Part shown: positions 1 to 10,869 of the stretch, piece by piece
How positions within the stretch are numbered: the first letter of the stretch is position 1
How the letters are laid out: each line of letters begins with the position of its first letter
Assembly: GCA_017311185.1 (NCBI GenBank)
Contig: JAESUZ010004520.1
Location: forward strand, 372,001-436,000
DNA length: 64,000 bases
Direction of reading: 5' to 3'
Source: Proteles cristata cristata
Lineage: Eukaryota; Chordata; Mammalia; Carnivora; Hyaenidae
Made by a program: the position numbers and the translations under genes
The notes under the pieces: model-generated
Database searches by the model: none
What the model was told of the DNA's origin: nothing
What the model saw: only the letters and a program-made list of their open reading frames with translations

Positions 1-178
1 CTTCGGCTCAGGTCATGATCTCACAGCTTGTGAGTTCCAGCCCCGCATTGGGCTCTGTGCTGACAGCTCAAAGTCTGGAGCCTGCTTTGGATTCTGTGTC
101 TCCGTCTCTCTCTGCCCCTCCCCTGATCACTTTCTGTGTCTCTCTCAAAATAAATACATGTTTAAAAAGTTTTGAGAA
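1..178 (+). mobile_element. CAN SINE (tRNA-Lys type), 5' end outside window
   Basis: The window opens inside a felid CAN SINE. It begins at the CTTCGGCTCAGGTCATGATC part of the tRNA-derived head, continues through the TGTGCTGACAGCTC linker and the CT-rich block, and ends in an AAAATAAATA tail. The missing head lies upstream of base 1. Confidence 0.93.
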
Positions 179-609
179 AAAACCAAACAACTAATGATTT
201 TGCATGTGATGAAGAGAAGCTCATGTTTTTTACATGCTGATTTAAGTTATATGTGAACTAATGGGTGGTCCAAAGCCTGTCATGATGTTTCTATCTCTGT
301 TTTTGCACACTCATATTTTTCTATCTTAATTGCCCAACAATACCTTTCAGTCCAATTCCTCATTACCTTTTCCTTCCTCAGTTGCCTCGATTTCACTGAA
401 AAACATTATCATTCATCAATATTTTTAAAAAAATGATGGTGACCATACATCCTGGTTTGCCTTAGATAATCCCTTTTGTCCAGGTGTAATTGTTAATACT
501 ACCTCATTTTCCCTTCAAAAGTGTCCCATTTAGATGCCAAATTATATGGCAACATAATCATCTGTGATTATCCCAGTAATAATCTTTGTGTTCTGTGTAT
601 TTTATTTAT

Positions 610-880
610 AAAATGTATGTGGAACAAAGCCGCTTCTGCCCCTCTCTCCTGCCATCATTCTAAGTCCGCTACCAGACTCCTGGGACAGCTTCTAGCTACA
701 CTTTCCCCCTCTGCCCTTCAAATCTTTTGTCTACACAGTAGGCCCAGTAGTCTTCTTAAAGCAAAGCAAATGCCTGTTTTGGGGTGTTTTTATTGCTCTT
801 AGAATGATACCTAATCCTTACTCTGAATCCCTATCTGACCTAGTCTTGGCCTACATCTCTAGCCTTATAAGAAAAAAGCG
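610..880 (+). repeat. L2 LINE fragment
   Basis: Diverged stretch resembling the 3' part of LINE2: a CT-rich segment, a segment like the ATGCCTGTTTT / ACCTAATCCTTACTC region and a following TGACCTAGTCTTGGCCTACATCTCTAGCC piece. The order fits the sense strand. Family assignment is by eye. Confidence 0.6.
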
Positions 881-1554
881 AGGTGTGTTTGAGAAACCTC
901 ATCCTTAAGGTTTTTGTGTCACCACTTAAGAGGTCTTTGCTGTTCAGCAGATCTAAAGAGAGTCCCTTTTTATTCTCTATCATATTGTCATATGTATTTC
1001 TGTCATAATTCTTATAACAATTTGGGGAAGATAGTTTTTGCTCATTTTTTTTTCTGTTTCATGAGAACAAATTGTTCACTAGTTCATGTTCAGTGCTGAG
1101 CAAAGGGTCAGACATATAGTGGTATTTTAAGCAACCAGCAATTAAATTTCAAACACCTAATTTCCCCTGAACCTCTTCCAGGTAGTGAAGTATGGTGAGG
1201 AAGACAGGTGTAATCTTCATCCTCAATACACATATTCCAGTTATTAAACTGATATATGTTACAAGGACCATAAAATCAAGTTGTGAATTAAAGCAAGACC
1301 AGAGGAGAAATCCTGTGCTTCCACTTTAGTGCTCAGAGAAGGTCTCGATGAGAAAGTGCTATTAAATGTAAGACCTACACTAGGAGTCAGGTGAGCTATA
1401 TCAAGTGACCTGTAATGAAAAAGAGAGAGAAATTGAAAGAGAGAGAGAGAGACCTGCAAGGAGAAGGAAAAACTTGTATAAAGCCCCTGAAGCCAGAAGA
1501 CACTTGGCATTTTAAAACTAGAAAGACGGCGAGTTTGATGACCAGGTGAATAAT

Positions 1555-1720
1555 TCATTCAGTCTTTCATATAATTCAGTAGATGTTTATAAAACATCTG
1601 CTGTATGCCACTGATTCTCTAGGCTTTTGGGATACATCAGTGAACACAATGAGGAAAAATCTCTATCCTGTAAGCTTTACAGTTTTAAAGAAGGAAGAGT
1701 AAATTATGATATTTAATAGC
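1555..1720 (-). repeat. L2 LINE 3' end fragment (reverse)
   Basis: Reads as the reverse complement of the L2 3' end. It has the order TCATTCAGT, ATGCCACTGATTCTCTAGGC, TGGGATACATCAGTGAACA, then a diverged version of the 'ctgccctcaaggagctt' region. Old and interrupted by small indels. Confidence 0.6.
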
Positions 1721-2020
1721 AAAATAACTAGATATTTAAAATGAGGAATTTCTAGTGTCAGTTCTGATACTGAAAGTGAATTAAGTTTTTAAGTTATATT
1801 GAACAATCTTCACGTGTCACTTAAGGAACCAGGGAAGACTGTAAGCCTAGAACACAGATTGAGTTGGTTCACTGGACAATCACCTCATTCTAAAGGAATG
1901 AGCAGTTTCTTACTATATGAGTTGTGTTTCCTGAATTGTCAAATCTATTTTTATGTTCACCGGTATGTTGAACTATTTTTTACTACTCTAGTCATCTTGT
2001 CATTAAAGAAAATAGAATAT

Positions 2021-2257
2021 GGGGCGCCTGGGTTGCTTAGTCGGTTAAGCGTCCGACTTTCGCTTAGGTCATGATCTCGCGGTTCGTGGGTTCGAGCCCC
2101 GCGTCGGGCTCTGTGCTGACTGCCAGCTCAGAGCCTGGAGCCTGCTTCAGAGTCTGTGTCTCCCTCTCTCTCTAACCCTCCCCTGCTCACGCTGTCTCTC
2201 TCTCTCCTAGAAATAAATAAAAAAACATTTAAAAAATTAAAAAACAAACAAACAAAA
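2021..2257 (+). mobile_element. Young CAN SINE with 16-bp target-site duplication
   Basis: Full-length copy starting GGGGCGCCTGGGTTGCTTAG, with A-box and B-box regions of the internal pol III promoter, a TGCTGACTGCCAGCTCAGAG linker, a CT-rich block, CTCCTAGAAATAAATAAA and an A-rich tail. The 16-bp sequence AAAGAAAATAGAATAT occurs exactly at 2005-2020 and 2258-2273. The perfect duplication and retained CpGs mark a recent insertion. Confidence 0.97.
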
Positions 2258-2722
2258 AAAGAAAATAGAATATAGTCTAGCATGCTGATTTCTGTGATTT
2301 TCGGAGGGCCAAGAAACCAGAGACAGTTCTAAGTTCATTCTTTTTCACGGGAATAGAAGTGTAATATCTAAAGTGTTATCTAAAGACCTATTGAAGAGGA
2401 CTGCAAAAGAAGGATTTTTCACGTCAAAGATCAGTGAAGGAATTTACCTTCGGTCTCTTCTATTTATGATACTGTTATTCCTTTCATTAATGCCTCAGTG
2501 CTTTAACCAAAGGCTAATTGAATATAGCTAAATACTCTCTTGTTTCCATAAGAAAAATATGACCTGTTTTGTTTGTTTTTTGGAGGGGAGGAAATTTAGT
2601 GGCAAGACCTGAAACCCTTTACACCAGAGATTATGACCCATTGGTCACTGCATTTTTTTAGCCTGCACAATGTGCTTTGTTTAGATGTTAATTTTTTGTA
2701 ATTGTAGGCACCCATATTTTCT

Positions 2723-2952
2723 TTTCTTTCTTTTTTTTTTTAAATTTTTAATGTTTTATTTATTTCTAGGAGAGAGAGAGAGAGACAGCGTGAGCAGGGG
2801 AGGGTCAGAGAGAGTCACAGACTGAAACAGGCTCCAGGCTCTGAGCTGGCAGTCAGCACAGAGCCCGACGCGGGGCTCGAACGCACGAATTGCGAGATCA
2901 TGACCTAAGCGAAAGTCGGACGCTTAACCGACTAAGCCACCCAGGCGCCCCA
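2723..2952 (-). mobile_element. Young CAN SINE with 19-bp target-site duplication
   Basis: Reverse full-length copy: T-rich tail, TTTATTTCTAGGAGAGAGAG, CAGCGTGAGCAGGGGAGGGT, then the tRNA-like head ending GCCACCCAGGCGCCCC. The duplication GTAGGCACCCATATTTTCT is exact at 2704-2722 and 2953-2971. Same young subfamily as the copies at 2021 and 52892. Confidence 0.97.
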
Positions 2953-2971
2953 GTAGGCACCCATATTTTCT

Positions 2972-3340
2972 ATTTCAGCCCAAAATAAACGAAAAGAGAT
3001 ATTGCTCTGTATTTTCATATAAAATTATATCTAAAATTATCCTTTTGATTAACATCTTATCTGAATTAAAATCAGCATAAAGTATTTTCTCACTTTCTAT
3101 ATTGTTCTGATATAATGCTATCTTTCTAAAATTGTAAGAATAGTTTCAGTAACATGCTGATCAAACACCTGAAGTGTGTGGCCCTAAAAAGACATGATAT
3201 AGTGTTAAGGTAGCTTCTGAAAATCACAATTTGATTTTAGGTTATATTAGTAGAAATATAGTATTTAGCATAAAGAAGGTAATAATCCTGATCTACTGTT
3301 CACTAGTCAGGTTTCCATTGTAGTATCATGTTCAGTTGTG
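2972..3340. other. No recognisable feature
   Basis: AT-rich sequence between a SINE and an LTR-like repeat. I see no long ORF, RNA gene or repeat family. Confidence 0.5.
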
Positions 3341-3344
3341 AAGA

Positions 3345-3845
3345 ATATTCTCTGTGGTGTTTAATTTTATGTGTCAACTTGAATGGGCCATGGCATTCCT
3401 AAATATTTAATTAAATATTTAATTAAACCATATTCTGTGTGTGTTTGTGAGAGTGTTTCTAAGTACAATTCACATTTGCTTCTGTAGAATGAGTAAAGCA
3501 GATTGCTTTCCCCAGTGTGTGTGAGTGTGTGTTTTTTGGGTGGGGGGTCAAATTCAGGGGGCTTCATCTAATCCCTTGAAGACCTGAATAGAACAAAAAA
3601 GGCAGAAGGGAGAATTTGCTTTCTTTGCCTGATTGCCTTTGAGCTGAAACATCTGTTTGCTGCTGCCTTTGGACTTGTACTAAAACTATATTGGCTTTCC
3701 GGGGTCTCTAACTTACAGACTTTGAGACGTCTCAAAACTGCATGAGCCTATTCCTTATAATAAACTATATCTATCACTATATCTCTTTGTCTGTCTAATC
3801 TCTGTAACTTACAGGGTTTGTTTATTTGGAGAACACAGATTAATA
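3345..3845 (+). repeat. Old LTR-like interspersed repeat, family uncertain
   Basis: Block with the pattern TTTAATTTTATGTGTCAACTTG near its start, GAGTAAAGCAGATTGC, CATCTAATCCCTTGAAGACC, GCCTGAATAGAACAAAAAAG-like segments, CTTATAATAAACTATAT (poly(A)-signal-like) and AGAACACAGATTAATATA at its end. This order is a familiar mammalian-wide repeat with LTR-like 3' features, but I cannot name the family with confidence. A 13-bp AT-rich unit is tandemly repeated near 3402-3427. Confidence 0.55.
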
Positions 3846-4327
3846 TACTAAGAGTGGCATTGGTAAAATAAAAGTTATTTATAAGATATGTTTAGGATGG
3901 TTATGAAGTATATTAATTATGAAAGTCTCGGCTAGAATAACATACAGATCCAAAAACTGTATAACTATTTCAACATAATAGTTTAGCTCTCATAAGGGTT
4001 CAAGTTGACTTAAAGATATGAATCATGTTGCATTCTATATATCCATTTAGAGTCCCAGTTTGATAGAGGCTGTGCTGTTTTCAGTTATGTGGGGTCCATG
4101 GTCAACTTGGGCATTTCCATCTGAGGCAGAGATAAAACAAAAATGCAACCATAGATTCTCACGAGTCTAGCAGTAGAGACAAACTCTAGAAATCCTAGAT
4201 CATCAATGAGAGGTTACTCTGTTTTGAAGCTGGTAAAGACTCCACAGATGAATGCAGAAGTTGAGGCTGATGATGAAGTAACCTGCTTCTTGGAACTTGC
4301 TCAGGGAAGTTGCGCAACATTTAAACT
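3846..4327. other. No recognisable feature
   Basis: Unique-looking, moderately AT-rich sequence. Nothing I can assign. Confidence 0.5.
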
Positions 4328-4339
4328 CAAACTCCATGC

Positions 4340-4556
4340 AAAGCACCTGGGTGCCTCATTCGCTTAAAAGTCTGACTTTAGCTCAGGTCATGATCTCACA
4401 GTTAGTGGGTTCGAGCCTCACATCAGGCTCTGTGCTGACAGCTTGGAGCCCAGAGCCTGCTTCACATTGTGTGTCTCCCTCTTGCTCTGCCTCTCCCCAA
4501 CTCACAGTCTGTCTCTCTCTCAAAAATAAAATAAACATTAAAAAATTTAAAAATAC
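4340..4556 (+). mobile_element. CAN SINE with 12-bp target-site duplication
   Basis: Mid-age copy with head AGCACCTGGGTGCCTCATTC, GCTCAGGTCATGATCTCACA, CT-rich block and AAAAATAAAATAAACATTAA tail. CAAACTCCATGC is repeated at 4328-4339 and 4557-4568. Confidence 0.95.
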
Positions 4557-5024
4557 CAAACTCCATGCGATTCTTTTAGATGTGAATAACTACACCTATT
4601 ATATCGAGGTTTTGCTTTCTGTTAAATCTTTTGTTACTCATGCAATGTCTCTAACATAGGTGTTTTGAAGAAATATTTGTCTAAAGTGTCCCCATGTCTC
4701 ACTATCCCCTAAAACATTCACACAAAATTCTGTTCTATCTTGTGACTGCTACTTTAAATCCAATAGGAGACAGATGTTTCTATCTCAAATTCTTATTCTC
4801 ACAGAGGAAATAATTTTACTATAAATTACCAAGGGTTTCAGTGGTGTCCATCAATCTCTTCCTTATGGGTTTTATAAATAGCTTATTTGGAAAATTTCTG
4901 GATGAGGATAATATAAAAGAATTAAGTAAGGGATAAATACATAAAATAAATAAAAAATAAATTGAAGGTAGGTCTTAGAAGTTTTGTCTGCCTCTATTCA
5001 AAGTCTATTCAAAAAGTCTTCGTA

Positions 5025-5257
5025 GGGGCACCTGAGTGGCTTAGTGGGTTAAGCGTCCGACATTCGCTTAGGTCATGATCTCGCAGCTTGTGGGTTCAGG
5101 CCCCGCATCGGGCTCTGTGCTGACTGCCAGCTCAGAGCCTGGAGCCTATTTCTGAGTCTGGGTCTCCCTCTCTCTCTGACTCTCCCCTGCTCATGCTGTC
5201 TCTCTCTCTCTCTCTCTCTCTCTCCTAGAAATAAATAAAAATATTTTAAAAAAAACC
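5025..5257 (+). mobile_element. Young CAN SINE with target-site duplication
   Basis: Head GGGGCACCTGAGTGGCTTAG, TTCGCTTAGGTCATGATCTC, the CTGACTGCCAGCTCAGAGCC linker, an expanded (TC)n block and CTCCTAGAAATAAATAAA. AAAAAGTCTTCGTA at 5011-5024 is repeated with one difference at 5258-5271. Confidence 0.95.
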
Positions 5258-5271
5258 AAAAAGTCTTCATA

Positions 5272-6765
5272 TATTACAGACTGTACATTATAATATTACT
5301 TCAGATCAGTTCTTTGCCAGAATATAGAACTTCGCTCTCTCGTTAGCAAGTGAGGATGAGAAATAATCCAACTACGCCCTGTGTATGTCACAGTGTCTGT
5401 TAATTGTATATACTATAATAATTAATGATAAATAAATGACACTGGGATATATTACAAATTATTAGGATTTAGAACAAACACAAAGGAGCACTGAGTTAGT
5501 AAATAAACAGCAATGGCAAACTAAAAAAAGTCTTATTTGTCAGGAAACATGCTATATGAGAGAACATCTTATCAGATAAATATATGATGATTAGAAGTTT
5601 AAAAAATAACTTACTAGGCTTTTGAACATCTGTTCGCCTCATTTTTACAGAAAGCAACTGCGAGTTGTTTCCTGCCTACATTTGAATGATATTTGCAGTT
5701 AATTCTCCCCTGAAAAGTTTGGAGCTGTTTTTTGTTTTGTTTTGTTTTTTTCCTGAAGAAAACTACAGGTTATTAGTGAAATTTCTGGTACTATTGGCTT
5801 CAAGTTGTTCTCTGTCGGCTGCCTCATAGACATGCTGTCCTTCATTTATGCAGATGGCACAGATGACCCACTATCAGTAGGATATTGCATCAATTAATGG
5901 GACATAATTGAGAAATAACAGATTGGGGTTAGGGGTGCAGTTCGTGAGTAGAGAGCAAAGTTTTCCCAGTCAGGAGTATACTAACCCGTATGGAAATTAA
6001 ATATGTGACCTTGACTTTAATACTACCAGGATCTAATTGAGTTAACCATCTCTGTCACACAATGTCGTATAAATAACTAATATTCTTGTCATTATCACCC
6101 CATGATATCTGTTAATGCTATAAATCTCTAAGCTTCACTATTCAAATAATACTGTTTCCATCCTGACATTTCTGATGGCACATTTTTTTTTTTTTTTACA
6201 TAGCACAGAATTAGTATTGTCCTGGCACCGCTTTAAACTTTTTAAAGTTATAATTATTAAATACCACTTTAAATTAAAATTTATAATTTAAACAGACTGC
6301 TTAAAAGACAAATATAGAAAGTACTTCTAAATTCTAACTCATAAGAGGTAATGTGTAATGGTTGCTTGTTAATAAAATAATAGCTGTCTCATGTTGGGTT
6401 TTAAGGACACATAACACTATTATATTCTCATTGAAGTTTAGGAACCAAATGAGGAATAGGATGCAGGAGTCACTAGTAAAATTCCCACATAGGAATGATC
6501 ATGGCCACAAAGCATCTTTCTATAGACAGGCCCATTCAAAAGAGAGAGGATCTAGAAAGGACAGAAGCAAAGAAGCCGAGTTTCTTCACTCACCCTCACC
6601 AAGTGGAGCGAGGGATGAGGAAAAAATTCAGATTTCTTTTCTTGAATTCCCTTACCAAGGAAACCTGGAGAATAGAGGGTCTCTCATTCCAAATATCATA
6701 CTCACCTTCTCACAATGCATGTTTGATAATATGATGAACTGTTTACGTGGGTGGCCTCACATTGT
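5272..6765. other. AT-rich non-coding stretch, nothing assigned
   Basis: Contains a (TTTTG)n run near 5727-5750 and a poly-T run near 6183-6198. A 177-codon open frame at 6362-6895 runs into an MIR relic and shows no protein family I know, so I do not call it a gene. Confidence 0.5.
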
Positions 6766-6767
6766 CT

Positions 6768-6915
6768 TCCAGGTACGTCATGGATCAGCTGTTATTATCT
6801 CCAAGAATATAAGAGAGATGAGAGGCCCAAAGAAGTCAGTTAACTTTCTCAAATATCAAGTGAGAGGTTGTGATTCTCAACTCAGGACTCTCTGATTCCA
6901 AAGGCTGTTTTCTTT
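6768..6915 (-). repeat. MIR SINE fragment (reverse)
   Basis: Reads as the reverse complement of MIR: TGTTATTATCTCCAAGAATA, GAGAGATGAGAGGCCCAAAG, AGTTAACTTTCTCAAATATC, then CTCAGGACTCTCTGATTCC, matching the MIR order of 'tattatccccattt', 'gaaactgaggcac', 'taagtaacttgcc' and 'ctggctcc'. Confidence 0.65.
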
Positions 6916-7301
6916 GTTTCTATAATTTTCTGCAAATAAGTTATTATATACAATAGCAGCAGCCAGGTACTGGCATATGGAGTAAGACTATTTCTTCTTT
7001 TTGAATGACTTTGTAACTTGAGATTTGCAGAAATGTATCCAAAGCTGCTAATAAGCTTTATAAATATAGTCTCCAGCTCCATGTCCCTATCCCCAGTTCC
7101 CTTCCACTTTCATGTCACTTTTTCACATGTAGGAGATCCAGAGACAGGCCTAGGAATCATGTGTTAGAGAAAATAAACTCATTTCTCCCACCATCAGTAT
7201 TGCTCCAAATACTTATTCTACATACATTGTATGCAAATGCTACTATTTATCTATCAATCATCATGTATCTAATCTATCATTATCAAGCCATAGTATTTTT
7301 G

Positions 7302-8139
7302 TTTGAAGTCTGATCTTCTATGTTACTCTCAGAAAATCTCATTTTTGACTGGACTTAGACTAGAGGTAGAAGCTTTCAGAGAGGAGAGCCACCACCTCTT
7401 GGCATTCTGTTCCTGGTGTTTTAATTTGGCCTCCTTCATTCACTTGGCCAAAAGTTTAGCATATTCTGCAGCCTCTTCTTTATTTTTCTTAGTACATTGT
7501 TTCTTCAGAGCCAAAGGTCAGCATTTGTGTTGGAGGACATGCCAAGTAACAAGATGCTGAATCGTGCATGCTTTAGTTCTAGGTTTCTTATCTTCTAGGT
7601 TTAGGGGCTTTCTCACAACATACTGACAGACATCATCTTCTTTAGAGACATTGAAAAGTTTGCGTATTCTGCTAGCTCTTTTGGGTCCCAGGTGATGAGG
7701 CACAATAGTATCAGTGACTCCAGGAATATACTTCTCCCTTTTATTTTTTTTACAATGACCAGTTTGAGAACACGGAGACTGGCACCCACAATGCAACCTC
7801 AGGTAGATTTGTGCTTTCTTTCCCCAGTCCTCCTTGATCTGTAGCAGGATGACCCTTTCTCAACAGCAGGTAGACATGGCCATGGGCCAAGACAGCCTGC
7901 TTCATGGGGAAGCCTTATTTGCCATTTGTCATTGCCACCACTGATTTGAACCATGTAACCCTTGCATTCTTCACCCAGAACATCAACAGCAACTTCTGTG
8001 GGTATACCCTTCTCATAAACAGTACAAGATTTGTATTCATTAACCACTTTAATGAATTTCTGGCAGTGAGTAGCTGGGAGAGAGATATTCAGCTTCATCC
8101 TAAAGCAGACTACTGCCTCTAAGTGCCATGAAAAAGAGC
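7302..8139 (-). pseudogene. RPS6P: Processed pseudogene of ribosomal protein S6
   Basis: The minus strand carries an intronless, nearly full-length copy of the mRNA for ribosomal protein S6, a component of the 40S subunit. The start codon is at 8098-8096, followed by codons for [18 protein letters not shown]. The middle part reads [12 protein letters not shown] and [16 protein letters not shown]. Near the 3' end KKNKEEAAEYAKLLAK is visible. A segment like the S6 5' UTR extends to about 8139, and a 3' UTR piece ends near 7302. Lesions: a 7-base insertion near codon 64 compensated later by a 1-base deletion, an in-frame TGA after the KHKST segment at about 7799, a frameshift in an A-rich run near 7745, a stop near 7515, a TGA for Arg after AKLLAK, and a frameshift before the stop. 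AAGCCATAGTA near 7285 and AAGCTATGTAA near 8140 may be diverged target-site duplications. No introns and multiple lesions indicate L1-mediated retroposition; it is not functional. Confidence 0.95.
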
Positions 8140-8149
8140 AAGCTATGTA

Positions 8150-9095
8150 AATATATCTTTGGCAAAAGCTTAGCTTTCCTGATCAAGTAGTTCCATTCAA
8201 CACTTGTGTTATTATTGATATCCATTTTGACAGGTAATTTGTGCAATCTAGAGTCTCTTAGTAACTTCAGTCTCAGAATTCTGTGTTTAGGTAATCCTAC
8301 CATTGGTTTTTCAACTAAAGTTGTGTTTTTTTTTTATAAGTCCCATATTGTAATTGACCATAGTTTCCTCATGGTAAAAATTAACTTGAATATATCATGC
8401 AACTTTCTTTTCCATTTCTGAAGATTATGTACATTTCACATCTTCCTGAACTCTCAGCTATTTCCTCTATCTTAAATATTCTTCCCTTTTTGTGGGCAAA
8501 TGAAACTCCTACTTTTTATTAAAGTCTCAAAATGATAAGCTACACAGTAAATATTTTTAACTTCTTCTTTTCCCACTTCATATTGTATCCCCTTCTATGA
8601 TCAGCACTCTACATAATACTTCATTTTCACTTGTTTCCATTATTTTAATTGTGTACTAAGGAAGAGATTACATCTTAATTATTTGTCTATACATTTATCC
8701 TAGTATATTTATTGACCTATATATATTTCTTAAATTATAGTTGCTTTCTCTTTTTTTCTCTGTTAAAGACAGAACAATCATGTGTTGTTAAGAAAACTTA
8801 TGATTTTTATGAATTAAGTATGTTCTCTGTTCCATTATCAGTAAAGTAATATTTGATCAAGTTTCTTCCTCTTTCTTTAGCCAATGTGTACTCCACATCT
8901 CCAGTTTTATTGTCATCTTTTTCATTCCTCAACACCAGATATTTTTAACTTATGGATAATGAGATATTATGTCATGTACATGTCTTTCCATCTCAAATTT
9001 TGAATTAACAGTTCTCAACAAGCTGTTTCCTCAATGCTTTATTTTCACAACTGCATAACTATTCCTTATGTTTCTCTATAGATTTTAATCCTCTT
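8150..9095. other. No recognisable feature
   Basis: T-rich unique-looking sequence after the S6 pseudogene. I see no gene, RNA or identifiable repeat. Confidence 0.5.
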
Positions 9096-9111
9096 AAAAC
9101 CTACCCTTTCC

Positions 9112-9332
9112 GGGCACCCAGGTGGCTCATTCAGTTAAGCGTCCGACTTCGGCTCAGGTCATGATCTCACAGTTCATTTGTTCGAGCCCCACATCGGGCT
9201 CTGTGCTGACAGCTCAGAGCCTGGAGCCTGTTTCAGATTCTGTATCTCCCTCTCTCTCTGCCCCTCCTCTGCTCATGCTCTTTCGCTCTCTGTCTCTCAA
9301 AGATAAATAAACGTTAAAAAAAATTTTTTAAA
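9112..9332 (+). mobile_element. CAN SINE with 16-bp target-site duplication
   Basis: Head GGGCACCCAGGTGGCTCATT, GACTTCGGCTCAGGTCATGA, TGTGCTGACAGCTCAGAGCC linker, CT-rich block and AAGATAAATAAACGTTAAAA tail. AAAACCTACCCTTTCC is exact at 9096-9111 and 9333-9348. Confidence 0.97.
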
Positions 9333-9439
9333 AAAACCTACCCTTTCCTAAATTTGGCATTCCCTAAATATAATAATTTGTTTTCTTTTATTGTTTATTT
9401 CTTTTATAATATAATTTCAATCCATTTTCTTATTTTTCT

Positions 9440-9640
9440 TTTTTTTAATTTAAATTTTAGTTAACATACAGTGTGTTATTGGTTTCATGAATAGAATTTA
9501 GTGATTCATCACTTACATACAATACCCCAGGCTCATCCCAGTAAGTGCCCTCCTTAATACCCATCACCCATCTAGGCCACCTCTCACCCACTTCCCTCCA
9601 TCAACCCTCAGTTCTCAATCATTAAGAGCATTTAATTATT
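9440..9640 (-). mobile_element. Carnivore L1 3' end, 5'-truncated (reverse)
   Basis: Reverse complement of a carnivore L1 3' UTR: TTAGTTAACATACAGTGTGT, TATTGGTTTCATGAATAGAA, GTGATTCATCACTTACATAC, CTCATCCCAGTAAGTGCCCT, CCTTAATACCCATCACCCAT. The T-rich run at 9440-9455 is the tail. The element is about 200 bases long. Confidence 0.85.
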
Positions 9641-9950
9641 TTTGATCTATTTTAAGCCTATTAATCTTTCTCACCATAATTATATAGTGATGTAATATGA
9701 TAATCCAATGAGGAAAAATGCAATACAATGTAGACATGACTAGCTCATGCATTGTCATTGTCTTCTAGGAGAACTTGGCAAAATAATTCCTTTGTTTTAT
9801 CTTCTTTGTCAATCCTTTTTCTCTATTAGGGAGGCTATTCTCAAATTTATGTGAATCCAGTTCAGTGCAGGTACTTGATGATTCTGAATTCTGCACGATT
9901 GCACCCTGCAAAGTTCTCTGTTAAAAAAAATGGAGTAAGTCCCAGCAATA

Positions 9951-10048
9951 CACACACACACACACACGCACACACGCAAACACACACACACACACACGTA
10001 TATATAGATTGCTGGAACATATGTGTGTGTGTGTGTGTGTGTATGTGT
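9951..10048. repeat. (CA)n / (GT)n compound microsatellite in inverted arrangement
   Basis: A (CA)n tract with scattered CG steps at 9951-9998 is followed by CGTATATATAGATTGCTGGAACA and then (GT)n at 10022-10048. CA and GT arms face each other, so the strand could fold on itself, and the alternating purine-pyrimidine runs favour Z-DNA. Confidence 0.95.
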
Positions 10049-10154
10049 CTTTCTCTATTTCTCTCTTTCTCTCTCCCTTTCCCTCTTTGTCTCTTTCTCT
10101 CTCTCTTTCCTTCCTTCCATCCTGCTTGCTTGCTTTCTCTTTCTCTCTCTCTCT

Positions 10155-10211
<57 letters not shown>

Positions 10212-10236
10212 TCTTTCTTTCTTCTCTTTCTTTTTT

Positions 10237-10288
<52 letters not shown>

Positions 10289-10312
10289 TTCTTTCTTTTC
10301 TTTCTTTCTTTG
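10049..10312. repeat. CT-rich tract and (TTTC)n microsatellite
   Basis: Polypyrimidine run on the plus strand. A mixed CT segment at 10049-10153 passes into (TTTC)n with a few interruptions up to about 10312. The long open frames on both strands here come only from repeat periodicity (Ser/Phe/Leu or Lys/Glu/Arg runs). Confidence 0.97.
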
Positions 10313-10725
10313 TTTTTCATCTCTGGTGATAGTATTGCTCTTGTAAAAGCATTGACCAGCATCCAGCATTTGAAAAGTGAGGCTTACAGCAAATTAGAGA
10401 TTATGGTTCATAATTTAGAAAAATTCTTCCTGTTCCTTGGTGTCTGGTTTTACTCAAAAGCAAGATATTATAACAGTTTCTATTGTTACCCCCAAACACT
10501 GTGGCAGTCCTAGTCAGAAATTAGTTCTTGTTAAAAAGTTATTGTGAATTGACTTCTGCTCTATTCTGCATGTATAACTACAGGGCAATTCTGTGTAATC
10601 ACAGCCTCCAGAGAGCTAAAATATTTCTCTGCGTTATTATTTCAAAAAAGGTAATATACCATTCACTAGGTAGCAAGTAGAACTATTTATTTGCCTCTTG
10701 CAAGATCTATTTACATGTATGTGGC

Positions 10726-10768
10726 TGTGTGTGTGTGTATGTGTGTGTGTGTATACATACATACATGT
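10726..10768. repeat. (GT)n microsatellite followed by (ATAC)n
   Basis: Short (TG)n run interrupted by TATG, followed by three CATA units. Confidence 0.85.
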
Positions 10769-10869
10769 AATTTTACTAGATGTAATGTATTTCAGTACCT
10801 ATGACTTTAGTTAAATACATAGTAGTTATGAGTAGGATCTTGCATACCAGACTCCTCATATTTCTCTTT

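Noticed and set aside
2021..2110. tRNA-like sequences (A and B boxes) at each CAN SINE head
   Set aside because: These are the tRNA-derived heads of retroposons. They are followed by SINE body and tail and do not form isolated tRNA genes.
5073..5270. Arg/Glu-rich open frames in SINEs (for example at 5073-5270, 29576-29764, 52855-53058)
   Set aside because: They read through the GA/CT-rich block of CAN SINEs and recur at every copy, so they are repeat artefacts.
6362..6895. 177-codon open frame on the plus strand
   Set aside because: Its last part is a reverse MIR relic, the translation resembles no family I know, and there is no supporting splice or promoter context.
7518..8098. Ribosomal protein S6 as a functional gene
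   Set aside because: It is intronless with several stops and frameshifts, so it is a processed pseudogene.
9851..10513. Long overlapping open frames on both strands (220 and 166 codons)
   Set aside because: They translate a TTTC/CT/CA microsatellite into Ser/Phe/Leu or Lys/Glu/Arg runs; stops are absent only because of the repeat period.
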